Program-made: the position numbers and the translations under genes
Origin: an uncultured Porphyromonadaceae bacterium
GTDB taxonomy: Bacteria; Bacteroidota; Bacteroidia; Bacteroidales; Muribaculaceae
Assembly: GCA_947175205.1 (NCBI GenBank)
Contig: CAMWLS010000018.1
Coordinates: forward strand, 1 to 42,265
Direction: 5' to 3'
Length of the DNA: 42,265 bases
Shown here: one piece after another, positions 24,930 to 33,862 of the stretch
How positions within the stretch are numbered: the first letter of the stretch is position 1
Layout: each line of letters starts with the position of its first letter
Notes under the pieces: model-generated
What the model was told of the DNA's origin: nothing
What the model saw: the letters and a program-made list of their open reading frames with translations, nothing else
Databases searched by the model: none

Positions 24930-24964
24930 TGGTCTCAAACACTTTATACATCACAATTTTTCCA

Positions 24965-26533
24965 ATGAGTACATCCAATAACCATTCTGAGGCGGCTTCC
25001 ATGAAGCCTATCCGCACCGCCCTTGTCTCAGTGTATCACAAAGATGGTCTTGATTATATCCTTAAGAAACTCCACGCTGACGGCGTGACACTGCTCTCTA
25101 CAGGCGGCACCCGTGAGTTCATTGAGTCACTGGGTCTGCCCTGCAAGGCGGTGGAAGACCTTACAGGCTACCCCTCCATACTTGGTGGCCGAGTTAAGAC
25201 TCTTCACCCCAAGGTTTTTGGCGGTATACTCAGCCGCCGCGATAACGAAGGTGACCGCAGGCAGACAGAACAGTATGAAATTCCGGCCATTGACCTTGTG
25301 ATAGTGGACCTGTACCCGTTCAGTGAAACTGTTGCCTCCGGTGCTTCTCAGGAAGATATCATTGAAAAAATTGATATAGGCGGCATATCTCTTATCCGTG
25401 CCGCAGCCAAGAACTTTAATGATGTGGTAATAGTGGCATCCAAAGCCCAGTACCCTGTACTTGCCGGAATACTTGACCGTCAGGGCGCAAACACCACACT
25501 TGCTGAAAGAACTTTCTTGGCCCGCGAAGCTTTCAGCGTTTCATCAAAATATGACAGCGCCATTTACAACTACTTCTGTGATGTTCAGCCTGAACCCGCC
25601 CCCACCGGACTGCGTTACACTCTGGACAACCGCATGAGTCTGCGCTACGGCGAGAATCCTCATCAGGAAGGTTGTTTCTATGGCAATTTCAATGAACTGT
25701 TCACTCAGCTTCACGGCAAAGAAATATCATATAACAACCTTCTGGATATTGACGCAGCGGTATCGCTGGGAGCTGAATTTAACGGAGAAGAGCCCACCGT
25801 GGCCATTCTCAAGCATAACAACGCATGCGGTCTGGCAACCCGTGGAACCCTCACTGAGGCCTGGAAAGATGCTCTGGCAGGCGATCCGGTTTCAGCATTC
25901 GGCGGAGTTATCATTACTAACGCCGCAGTTGACGCGCACGCCGCAGAGGAAATTGGCAAAATCTTCTTTGAGGTAATCATAGCCCCCTCTTACAGCGAGG
26001 ACGCTCTCACCATTCTGCGCCAGAAGAAAAACCGCATCATACTCCTGCAACACGCTCAGGTAAGCACCACAAAGACCATACGTACGGTTCTCAACGGCGC
26101 TCTGGTTCAGGAACGCGACCTTAAACAGGAAGTATCTGAAGACCTCAAGCTGGTGGCCGGTGACAAGCTCACTGAGCAGATGGTTGCAGACATGCTCTTT
26201 GCTAACAAAATTGTAAAGCACTCAAAGAGTAACGCCATAGTCCTGGCCCGTAACGGACAGCTGATTGCATCCGGTGTGGGACAGACATCACGTGTTGACG
26301 CCCTGTGTCACGCAATAGAGAAAGCAAAATCATTTGGTTTTGATCTTCACGGAGCTGTTATGGCATCTGATGCCTTCTTCCCTTTTGCTGACTGCGTGGA
26401 AATAGCACATGCTGAGGGCATAGACACAGTGATACAGCCCGGTGGCTCCATCCGAGACACTGATTCCATTGATTACTGCCGCAATAACGGCATGACCATG
26501 GTAATGACCGGATTCAGACATTTCAAACATTAA
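24965..26533 (+). CDS. purH: Bifunctional AICAR formyltransferase / IMP cyclohydrolase
   Basis: PurH performs the last two steps to IMP. The N-terminal cyclohydrolase domain (about 15-150) has an ALVSVYHKDGLDYI start, LSTGGTREFIE, GYPSILGGRVKTLHPKVFGGIL and VVDLYPF. The C-terminal transformylase domain shows LRYGENPHQEG, AILKHNNACGLA with the catalytic Lys-His, DPVSAFGGVIITN and, at the end, DAFFPFADCVEIAHAEGI and PGGSIRD. At 522 residues it is normal. The N-terminal 13 residues before MKPIRTAL are poorly conserved, so the ATG at 25001 is a possible alternative. mreB follows 27 bases later. Confidence 0.97.
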   Translation: MSTSNNHSEAASMKPIRTALVSVYHKDGLDYILKKLHADGVTLLSTGGTREFIESLGLPCKAVEDLTGYPSILGGRVKTLHPKVFGGILSRRDNEGDRRQTEQYEIPAIDLVIVDLYPFSETVASGASQEDIIEKIDIGGISLIRAAAKNFNDVVIVASKAQYPVLAGILDRQGANTTLAERTFLAREAFSVSSKYDSAIYNYFCDVQPEPAPTGLRYTLDNRMSLRYGENPHQEGCFYGNFNELFTQLHGKEISYNNLLDIDAAVSLGAEFNGEEPTVAILKHNNACGLATRGTLTEAWKDALAGDPVSAFGGVIITNAAVDAHAAEEIGKIFFEVIIAPSYSEDALTILRQKKNRIILLQHAQVSTTKTIRTVLNGALVQERDLKQEVSEDLKLVAGDKLTEQMVADMLFANKIVKHSKSNAIVLARNGQLIASGVGQTSRVDALCHAIEKAKSFGFDLHGAVMASDAFFPFADCVEIAHAEGIDTVIQPGGSIRDTDSIDYCRNNGMTMVMTGFRHFKH

Positions 26534-26560
26534 AATTAACTGTAAAAGTAACGCTGTAAA

Positions 26561-27580
26561 ATGAGACTTTTCTCGCTAACCAAGGAAATAGCCATTGACC
26601 TTGGAACCGCAAACACCATAATTATCCATAACGACAAGATAGTTATCAACGAGCCCTCCATTGTGGCACTGGACACGCGCACAGACAAGCTGATTGCCGT
26701 TGGTCATGAGGCACACATGATGGAAGGTAAGAGCCATCCGCGTATACGCACCGTGCGTCCGCTGCGCAAGGGTGTGATTGCTGACTTCAACGCCGCTGAG
26801 CTCATGATTCGCGGTCTGGTTAAGAAAGCCAGCGCAAAAAACAACTGGTTTTCTCCTTCACTGCGTATGGTGGTGGGCATTCCCTCAGGCTCAACGGAGG
26901 TTGAAATCCGTGCCGTGCGTGACTCTTCTGAACACGCTGACGGCCGTGACGTCTACATGATTTATGAGCCCATGGCCGCTGCTCTGGGTATAGGTCTTGA
27001 TGTTGAGGCTCCGGAGGGTAACATGATTGTGGATATAGGTGGCGGTACCACTGAAATTGCCGTTATCTCCCTGGGAGGTATTGTCAGCAACAAGAGTATA
27101 CAGGTGGCCGGTGATGACCTCACTGAAGATATAGAGAGCCACATGCGCCGCGCCCACAATGTTAAGGTAGGCACACGTACCGCTGAACAGATTAAACTCC
27201 ACGTGGGTTCTGCTCTTACTGAACTTGAGAATCCTCCGGAGGACTTCATCATTCACGGTCCCAACGTCATGACTTCACTCCCCATGGAGGTGCCTGTAAG
27301 CTATCAGGAAATTAGTCACTGTATAGAAAAGACCATTAGCAAGATAGAGGCCGCTGTCCTGGGTGCCCTGGAACAGACACCCCCCGAGCTTTATGCAGAC
27401 ATTGTACGCAACGGTATCTACCTGGCCGGTGGAGGCGCCATGTTACGCGGTCTTGACAAGCGTCTGACTGACAAAATTGGCATACAGTTCCATGTTGCTG
27501 AAGATCCTCTTCTGGCCGTTGCCAAGGGTACCGGAGTGGCACTGAAGAATATTGACAAATTCTCTTTCCTTATCCGCTAA
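26561..27580 (+). CDS. mreB: Rod shape-determining protein MreB
   Basis: MreB is the bacterial actin that organises lateral wall synthesis. The 339-residue protein has the phosphate-1 loop IAIDLGTANTIII, the phosphate-2 loop IVDIGGGTTEIAVISLGGI, and the adenosine motif GIYLAGGGAMLRGLDKRL. The N-terminal MRLFSLTKE is a likely membrane-targeting amphipathic segment. It is preceded by purH (27 bases) and followed by mreC (27 bases), with no promoter or terminator in either gap. The gene order purH-mreB recurs across Bacteroidota in my knowledge. Confidence 0.97.
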   Translation: MRLFSLTKEIAIDLGTANTIIIHNDKIVINEPSIVALDTRTDKLIAVGHEAHMMEGKSHPRIRTVRPLRKGVIADFNAAELMIRGLVKKASAKNNWFSPSLRMVVGIPSGSTEVEIRAVRDSSEHADGRDVYMIYEPMAAALGIGLDVEAPEGNMIVDIGGGTTEIAVISLGGIVSNKSIQVAGDDLTEDIESHMRRAHNVKVGTRTAEQIKLHVGSALTELENPPEDFIIHGPNVMTSLPMEVPVSYQEISHCIEKTISKIEAAVLGALEQTPPELYADIVRNGIYLAGGGAMLRGLDKRLTDKIGIQFHVAEDPLLAVAKGTGVALKNIDKFSFLIR

Positions 27581-27607
27581 GCTTAGCAATATACACCGCA
27601 CTGAGCT

Positions 27608-28477
27608 GTGAATGAGTTCTTTAACTTCTTTCACCGCCACAGCAAGTGGCTGGTGTTTCTGATATACGTAATTCTTAGCTGCGTACTGCTGGTAAAGTCA
27701 TCCCCTTATCAGCAGCACGTTTACCTTACCTCAGCCAACACCGTGGCATCTGCCGTCTACGGCGGTGCCAATAATGTCACATCATATTTCAATCTCCGCC
27801 AGAACAACGAGGACCTGAACCGCAGGAACGCTGAGCTTCAGGCTGAAGTAATTCATCTGCAGCAACGCCTTCAGGACTTGAGCGAGAAATATGGGACAGA
27901 CACCATGCGTCTGGACAGCACAGTGATGCCATTCCGCTTCATTGTGGCCCATGTGATAAATAACTCCGTGGCGCGACCCTATAACTATCTCACTATAAAC
28001 AAGGGCTCTGCTGACGGCGTGAAGCCTGAATGGGGCGTAATTGACCAGAACGGTGTGGTGGGAATAGTGAGCAATGTGGGTACTCACAGCGCACGCGTCA
28101 TTTCACTGCTTAACCCCAATTTCCGGCTCTCCTGCAAGATTAAAGGCAGTGAGTACTTTGGCTCCCTGGTATGGGACGGTAATGACCCGCGCATGGCGTT
28201 GCTGGAAGAACTTCCCAGACATACCCAGTTTACACCCGGAGACACCATTGTCACCAGCGGTTACTCAGCGGTTTTCCCCGCCGGAATACCCGTGGGTGTG
28301 ATTGAGGACAGCGGTGACCATAGGGCCGAGAACTTTTTCACTCTACACATAAGACTGCTATCTGACTTTACCGGTCTTAACAACGTTCAGGTGGTGGTGA
28401 ATAACCTGCGCCAGGAGCTCAAGGAACTTGAAAGCACTGATGACAACGGCGAAACTAAAAAATATCCCGTAAACTAA
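27608..28477 (+). CDS. mreC: Rod shape-determining protein MreC
   Basis: MreC is a periplasmic scaffold of the elongasome that activates PBP2. The 289-residue protein starts with GTG (NEFFNFFHRHSKW follows, as in other Bacteroidota MreC), has one membrane helix (about 13-29), a coiled coil (about 60-95, NEDLNRRNAELQAEVIHLQQ), and the beta-rich MreC core (about 105-275) with TINKGSADGVKPEWGVI, GIVSNVGTHSARVISLLN and IVTSGYSAVFPAGIPVG. A nearby ATG at 27612 is in another frame and cannot start this gene. Confidence 0.93.
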   Translation: MNEFFNFFHRHSKWLVFLIYVILSCVLLVKSSPYQQHVYLTSANTVASAVYGGANNVTSYFNLRQNNEDLNRRNAELQAEVIHLQQRLQDLSEKYGTDTMRLDSTVMPFRFIVAHVINNSVARPYNYLTINKGSADGVKPEWGVIDQNGVVGIVSNVGTHSARVISLLNPNFRLSCKIKGSEYFGSLVWDGNDPRMALLEELPRHTQFTPGDTIVTSGYSAVFPAGIPVGVIEDSGDHRAENFFTLHIRLLSDFTGLNNVQVVVNNLRQELKELESTDDNGETKKYPVN

Positions 28478-28489
28478 AATCTCAGCATC

Positions 28490-29017
28490 ATGAACAAGAC
28501 TATACTTACATTATTTATACTATATCTGGTGCTGATACCCGTACAGGCTGTTGTTTTCAACAACCTGATACTCTTCAACGTGGCCATACCCATCGTATTC
28601 ATATACGTAATTATCTCGTTACCTATGACCATTGGTACCAACGTGGCGCTGACTATAGGTTTTTTCACCGGTCTGACCATGGATATATTCATGGATACAG
28701 CGGGCATGAACGCTCTTGCATGTACCGTCCTGGCCTTTGTGCGCCGCCCGGTATATCATTTATACACCACACCTGAAGATGATGCCATGGGAATGATGCC
28801 CGGCACCCGCACCATGGGAACAGCGGCATACCTGAAGTATCTCTTCTCTATGACCCTGATTTACTGTCTTACTCTTTTCAGCGTTGAAGCATTCCAGTTC
28901 CGCAATCTTCCGCTGATGATGCTGCGCATGGCTTGCTCAACAGCCTTCTCATTTATAATCCTCCTGGCTGTCAGCGCTTTTGTGCGCACACGTAAACCTT
29001 CTATGCACGGTGCGTAA
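28490..29017 (+). CDS. mreD: Rod shape-determining protein MreD
   Basis: The 175-residue integral membrane protein has about five helices, of the MreD type, with the helix pair containing GFFTGLTMDIFMDTAGMNALACTVLAFVRRP. MreD links MreC to the PBP2-RodA synthase. Identification rests on hydropathy, the short G-x-x-x-D-x-F motif and its position between mreC (12 bases) and mrdA, whose GTG start lies 8 bases inside its end. Confidence 0.9.
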   Translation: MNKTILTLFILYLVLIPVQAVVFNNLILFNVAIPIVFIYVIISLPMTIGTNVALTIGFFTGLTMDIFMDTAGMNALACTVLAFVRRPVYHLYTTPEDDAMGMMPGTRTMGTAAYLKYLFSMTLIYCLTLFSVEAFQFRNLPLMMLRMACSTAFSFIILLAVSAFVRTRKPSMHGA

Positions 29018-30866
29018 AAATTATAATCTTGAAAAAAGAAAATATGTAATTGCGGCATTTATACTTATTATTGCCGGCATTTATCTATGGCGTCTCTATG
29101 ACCTGCAGATTAATGACGCGCGCTATAAGGAGTCAGCTGACTCAAATGCCTTTCTGCGCAAGACGGTGTACCCCTCGCGCGGACTGATATATGACCGTGA
29201 CAGCATGCTGATAGTTTACAATCAGCCGGCTTACGATGTCATGATAATTCCTAAAGACCTGACACAGTTTGACAGCGTGGATTTCTGCAACACGCTGAAC
29301 ATAGACCTCCCGGTCCTCAGGGAGCGGTTTGCTGACCTGCGGCGCTCTCCGGGATATTCAGCGTATACACCTCAGCGCCTGATTTCTCAGCTATCCTCCC
29401 AGGATTACGGACGGCTGCAGGAAAAACTATACCGCTTCCCGGGCGTATTCATTCAGAAAAGAATCATCCGGCAGTACAACGTTAGCTCAGCCGCCAACAT
29501 TCTGGGTAACATCCGTGAGGTTTCCGGTGAGGATGTTAAAAGAGACGCTTACTATCAGGCCGGTGACTACACCGGTGACCTGGGCGTGGAAAAGAGCTAT
29601 GAAACATACCTCCGCGGTCAGAAAGGCATGGAAATACTTATCCGTGATGCCCGCGGACGTATTCAGGGACGCTATGAGGACGGTGCCAAGGATGTGCCCG
29701 CCATTTCAGGTCATGACCTGTATCTGAGTATTGACATGCGGCTGCAGCAGTATGCTGAATCTCTCATGGTGGGTAAACGCGGTGCCGTGGTTGCCATTCA
29801 GCCAAAGACCGGTGAAATACTCTGCATGGTTTCCGCTCCCGGTTACGACCCACGCCTTCTTGTGGGACGTGAGCGAGGTAAGAATTACAAGATGCTGGCT
29901 CAGGATGAAAGCTGGCCCCTGTTTGACCGTGCCCTAATGGGTGCTTATCCGCCTGGCTCCACATTCAAACCCACCCAGGGACTTATTCTGCTGCAGGAGA
30001 ATATTATCACCCCGCAAACCGCATATCCATGCTATCACGGATACATTAACGGCGGCCTGCGCGTGGGTTGCCACTCCCACGGCTCACCGCTCCCGCTTAA
30101 ACCGGCTCTCCAGACCTCCTGTAACGCCTTCTTCTGCTGGGGATTCAAGGCCATGATAGACCGCAGATCCAAGTACGGCTCTTCAGCCAAGGCTTTTGAA
30201 GTATGGAAAAACCATCTGGTTTCCATGGGCTACGGATATAAACTCGGTGTGGACCTTCCCGGTGAAAGCCGCGGATTCATCCCTAATGCCGCATTCTATG
30301 ATAAATTTTACAAGGAAGGACGCTGGAGCGCCAACACCATAATCTCTGTTTCCATAGGTCAGGGTGAGATTCTGGCCACACCACTGCAGATAGCCAACCT
30401 CTGTGCTACCGTGGCTAACCGCGGCTGGTTCATAACACCCCACGTGGTCAGGAATATTCAGGACTGCCCTCTGCCTGAAACCAGCACTGCCGTACGCCGC
30501 CCCACCATTGACCCCAAGTGGTATGATGAAGTGGCCCAGGGCATGCGTATGGCCGTCACAGGCGGTACCTGCCGCAGGGCAGCTCTGCCAGGCATAGAAG
30601 TAGCCGGTAAGACCGGCACCGCGCAGAACCCGCACGGAAAAGACCACTCTGCCTTTATGGGTTTTGCGCCTTATGAAAATCCGGAAATTGCTATTGCCGT
30701 TTACGTGGAAAACGCCGGCTTCGGTGCCACATACGGTGTACCCATAGGCTCACTGGTAATGGAGAAATACCTCACCGGTGAAATCTCTCCGGCACGCAAA
30801 GCCATGGAAACCCAGATGCTAACCTCAACTCTTTCTTATGAAAGCCCTAAACGTAAGTCTAAATAA
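29010..30866 (+). CDS. mrdA: Penicillin-binding protein 2 (peptidoglycan D,D-transpeptidase)
   Basis: PBP2 cross-links new peptidoglycan during elongation. The GTG at 29010 overlaps mreD by 8 bases and gives RKNYNLEKRKYVIAAFILI, a short cytoplasmic end followed by one membrane helix. The dimerisation/pedestal region is at about 45-230 (YPSRGLIYDRD). The transpeptidase has STFK with nucleophile S317, S370-C-N372, and K534-T-G. At 618 residues it is a normal PBP2. The frame extends upstream to 28980 within mreD, but those codons have no family similarity. rodA starts 29 bases before the end of this gene. Confidence 0.95.
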   Translation: MRKNYNLEKRKYVIAAFILIIAGIYLWRLYDLQINDARYKESADSNAFLRKTVYPSRGLIYDRDSMLIVYNQPAYDVMIIPKDLTQFDSVDFCNTLNIDLPVLRERFADLRRSPGYSAYTPQRLISQLSSQDYGRLQEKLYRFPGVFIQKRIIRQYNVSSAANILGNIREVSGEDVKRDAYYQAGDYTGDLGVEKSYETYLRGQKGMEILIRDARGRIQGRYEDGAKDVPAISGHDLYLSIDMRLQQYAESLMVGKRGAVVAIQPKTGEILCMVSAPGYDPRLLVGRERGKNYKMLAQDESWPLFDRALMGAYPPGSTFKPTQGLILLQENIITPQTAYPCYHGYINGGLRVGCHSHGSPLPLKPALQTSCNAFFCWGFKAMIDRRSKYGSSAKAFEVWKNHLVSMGYGYKLGVDLPGESRGFIPNAAFYDKFYKEGRWSANTIISVSIGQGEILATPLQIANLCATVANRGWFITPHVVRNIQDCPLPETSTAVRRPTIDPKWYDEVAQGMRMAVTGGTCRRAALPGIEVAGKTGTAQNPHGKDHSAFMGFAPYENPEIAIAVYVENAGFGATYGVPIGSLVMEKYLTGEISPARKAMETQMLTSTLSYESPKRKSK

Positions 30867-32316
30867 CCGCACCCCCTCACTGCTGCGTGACTTTGACTGG
30901 TTCACCCTGCTGCTTTACATCCTCATGGTCACCGCAGGCGTGATAAGTATTTACGCGGCAAGCTATGACTTTGATCAGGCTTCACTGCTGAACGCTGATG
31001 AGTTTTCCGGCAAACAGATAAGGTGGATAGGGCTGGCTGGAATCCTGGCCTTCTTCATAATGCTCATAGACCCCCGTATGTTTGAGACATACGCCTCCCC
31101 CATTTATGTGGTTACCCTTATTCTCTTGCTGATAACACCGTTCATTGCACATGATATAAAAGGCTCGCGCTCCTGGATTTCATTCGGGTCCATGAGCTTG
31201 CAACCGGCTGAATTTGCCAAATGCGCCACGGCACTGGCCCTGGCTAAACTCTTTTCAGGATACCAGTTCTCGCTCAATGCCAAACTGTCAAATTACGTAA
31301 GAGCCATACTCATCATAGTCTTGCCTATTGTCCTCATTCTGGCCCAGAATGAAACAGGAACAGCCCTGACATTCATGGCTCTTTTCTTTGTTCTATACCG
31401 TGAAGGCATGAGCGGCCTCATACTCTTTGCCGCCCTGATGGCTGTGACAATCTTTGTCTGCGCTGTAAAATTTACTGACAGCACTGTCTTGGGCATGCCC
31501 TCCGGCGAGTTCTGGATTATGGTGGCCGTTGCAGTCATTATCACGTCCATGACCTTAATATATGAACGGACATTGCGCGTGGTGCGTAATGTCTTTTGCG
31601 GAATCGCAGCCGTATGTCTGGCGTGCTGGGCCCTGAGTGCATGGTTTGGAACAGAACTGCGTGCATTGCCCATTGGTTTGGGTACAATAGGCGTAACGGC
31701 TGCATATCTCATTTTTGAGGCCTTGCGCACCGGTAAACGCGCCCTGCTCATTCCCGCTGCCACTGCCGTCCTTTCCATAGGATTCATGTTCTCCGTGGGG
31801 GCCGCTTTCAACCATCTTCAGCCACATCAGCAACAACGCATAAAGGTAGTGTTAGGCATTGAAGATGACCCGCGCGGCGCTGGATATAACGTAAATCAGT
31901 CAAAAATAGCCATTGGCTCAGGCGGCTTTACCGGTAAAGGCTTCCTGAACGGAACCCAGACCAAGCTTAAATATGTGCCTGAACAGCACACTGACTTCAT
32001 CTTCTGCACCATAGGTGAGGAAGAGGGCTTTGTGGGTGCACTGACCGTCACCTTTCTCTTTCTGGCCATGATTCTGCGTATAATACATCTTGCTGAACGT
32101 CAGCCCACCACCTTCGGGCGCGTATACGCTTACTGTGTGGCATCATATCTGATATTCCATTTCTGCATAAACATTGGTATGGTGATAGGATTATGTCCCG
32201 TCATTGGCATTCCTCTGCCCTTCTTCAGCTATGGTGGTTCATCGCTCTGGGGTTTTACCATACTGCTATTCATTCTTCTTAAGATTGACGCTGCACGGAA
32301 GCGTAAAAGAGTATGA
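30838..32316 (+). CDS. rodA: Peptidoglycan glycosyltransferase RodA
   Basis: RodA is the SEDS-family polymerase that works with PBP2. The 492-residue protein has 10 or more helices. Conserved loops are KGSRSWISFGSMSLQPAEFAK (catalytic-region loop after helix 4), ILAQNETGTAL, and the large extracellular loop with YNVNQSKIAIGSGGFTGKG and VPEQHTDFIFCTIGEEEGFVG carrying the key acidic residues, ending in GIPLPFFSYGGSS. It is about 120 residues longer than E. coli RodA owing to extra central helices (about 215-315), usual for Bacteroidota. The ATG overlaps mrdA by 29 bases. Confidence 0.95.
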   Translation: MKALNVSLNNRTPSLLRDFDWFTLLLYILMVTAGVISIYAASYDFDQASLLNADEFSGKQIRWIGLAGILAFFIMLIDPRMFETYASPIYVVTLILLLITPFIAHDIKGSRSWISFGSMSLQPAEFAKCATALALAKLFSGYQFSLNAKLSNYVRAILIIVLPIVLILAQNETGTALTFMALFFVLYREGMSGLILFAALMAVTIFVCAVKFTDSTVLGMPSGEFWIMVAVAVIITSMTLIYERTLRVVRNVFCGIAAVCLACWALSAWFGTELRALPIGLGTIGVTAAYLIFEALRTGKRALLIPAATAVLSIGFMFSVGAAFNHLQPHQQQRIKVVLGIEDDPRGAGYNVNQSKIAIGSGGFTGKGFLNGTQTKLKYVPEQHTDFIFCTIGEEEGFVGALTVTFLFLAMILRIIHLAERQPTTFGRVYAYCVASYLIFHFCINIGMVIGLCPVIGIPLPFFSYGGSSLWGFTILLFILLKIDAARKRKRV

Positions 32317-32389
32317 CGTGTGAACATATTTGCTGAATGTGCTGTTAAATAATTATAACAAGTACATTCAACTTATAAAAAACACACAC

Positions 32390-33685
32390 ATGAGTCCCAG
32401 ACACTTCATCACAGCTGCTTTATTGGCCACATACGGGCTGTCAGCAGCAGCACAGTCATCTGACGCCCCTCAGGATACTTTCCTTATCCCGGAACGCGCC
32501 GTGGTACTTACCGGAGGTAAAGAAATAAAGTTCCACAATCAGGTGGGAATCCTTTACTCAGAGGAGGACCTCAGTTTCAATGATCCCCGCGCTCCCCGCT
32601 TTCTCTTCCTTGACCGTGAGGGTAAAGTGGCTTTAGGTATAGGCGGTTATGTAAAAGGCGTGGCCATGTATGACATGGACGGTGCCATTAACAGTACCGG
32701 TTTCACCACCTATGACATTCCCGTACCCATGAATCCGGCCCAACGCAACCGTTTTGGTGCTGATGCATCTCACTCTACCATCTTCCTGAAACTTGCCGCC
32801 AACTCTGAAAAGCTGGGTCAGATTACAGTTTACATGCAGACAAGCTTCACCGGGGATGACGGCGGTTACGGACTGGCCCTCAAGCAAGCATACGTACAGG
32901 TTGGAAACGTTACAGCCGGTAAGGCCCGCTCAACCTTTGCTGACGGAGCCACACAGGCGCCCACCATTGATTCAGAGGGTCCCTCCGGACAGATTGACAA
33001 AAAGAATATTCTCTTTAGATATACCACTCCATCATTCAAGGGCTTTAAGGCTGCCGCCTCAATTGAAGTACCCACTGCCACCTACTCCCTGGGTGACGGT
33101 CAGAACTCTCAGAGTATAGCTCAGCGTTTCCCTGACATTCCCGCATATATACAGTACGGATGGGATGGCGGTGACAGCCACGTGCGCCTCTCCGGAATCT
33201 ACCGCAGGCTCAGTTACCGTAACCTGGTGGAAAGCAAGAACTGTTGGGCCAGCGGATGGGGCGTGCACCTGAGCACCATATCTAATATTGCTGCCGGATT
33301 CCAGTTCTACGGACACATTGCATACGGTAAAGGAATTACATCATATCTGAATGACCTTGAAGGTGACGGTTATGACCTTATACCCACCAACACCCCCGGT
33401 GAACTGAGGGCTCCCAAATCCATGGGATGGGCTGCCGGTATCATTTACAATGCTTCTGACAAGCTCATGATGTCAGCCGGATACAGCCAGGCACATATGT
33501 ACGGTACACAGATTCTGGGGCCCGACTCATACAAGAACGCAGGATATGCTGTTGCAAATGTGTTCTATAATCTGACTCCTGACTTCCAGATTGGCGCAGA
33601 GTATCTGCATGGCATACGTCGCGACATAAACAATCTCAGCGGCCACGCTAACCGCCTGGAAGTGTCCATGCAGTACAGTTTCTGA
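32390..33685 (+). CDS. DcaP-like outer-membrane porin
   Basis: The 431-residue protein begins with a signal peptide (SPRHFITAALLATYGLSAAA, cleavage before Q22) and continues as an amphipathic beta-barrel, ending in the outer-membrane signal MQYSF with terminal phenylalanine. The opening region with PRAPRFLFLDREGKVALGIGGYVKGVAMYD and SHSTIFLKLAANSEKLG strands resembles DcaP-type porins, which form trimeric channels for small acids. The substrate is unknown here. The frame opens at 32330, but the ATG at 32390 gives the signal peptide. A weak -7 box (CATATTTG, 32325-32332, 7/8) precedes it and a hairpin follows, so it is likely a separate unit from rodA. Confidence 0.8.
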   Translation: MSPRHFITAALLATYGLSAAAQSSDAPQDTFLIPERAVVLTGGKEIKFHNQVGILYSEEDLSFNDPRAPRFLFLDREGKVALGIGGYVKGVAMYDMDGAINSTGFTTYDIPVPMNPAQRNRFGADASHSTIFLKLAANSEKLGQITVYMQTSFTGDDGGYGLALKQAYVQVGNVTAGKARSTFADGATQAPTIDSEGPSGQIDKKNILFRYTTPSFKGFKAAASIEVPTATYSLGDGQNSQSIAQRFPDIPAYIQYGWDGGDSHVRLSGIYRRLSYRNLVESKNCWASGWGVHLSTISNIAAGFQFYGHIAYGKGITSYLNDLEGDGYDLIPTNTPGELRAPKSMGWAAGIIYNASDKLMMSAGYSQAHMYGTQILGPDSYKNAGYAVANVFYNLTPDFQIGAEYLHGIRRDINNLSGHANRLEVSMQYSF

Positions 33686-33705
33686 TACATACATTATCAT
33701 ACTTC

Positions 33706-33749
33706 AGACCCCGCTTCCCGGACTGTGTTAACACCAGGAAACGGGGTCT
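33706..33749 (+). terminator. Hairpin after the porin gene, possible terminator
   Basis: Arms agaccccg (33706-33713) and cggggtct (33742-33749) lie 20 bases past the porin stop, with further partial pairing inside. On the plus strand it is followed by AAAAATAG rather than T, so termination is not certain. Confidence 0.5.
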
Positions 33750-33757
33750 AAAAATAG

Positions 33758-33806
33758 TTAAACAGCTGTGGAGCGTTGAAACCAAAGACTCTCCACAGCT
33801 GTTTAA
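33758..33806. repeat. Perfect 16-base inverted repeat in the leader of the glutaminase-like gene
   Basis: Arms ttaaacagctgtggag (33758-33773) and ctccacagctgtttaa (33791-33806) are exact complements with a 17-base loop (cgttgaaaccaaagact). No T-run follows. It lies 57 bases before the ATG at 33863 and 8 bases after the preceding hairpin. It could be an operator-like site or an RNA stem in the 5' leader. Confidence 0.9.
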
Positions 33807-33862
33807 TATGCAGAAAAACGAAAGAAAAACACATAAAACAGAAAAACACACAAGGTAATACT

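Noticed and set aside
24929-24964. Longer PurH N-terminus from a GTG at 24929
   Set aside because: The GTG overlaps the last base of the -7 box TAATTTTG; the ATG at 24965 is the first one consistent with a transcript.
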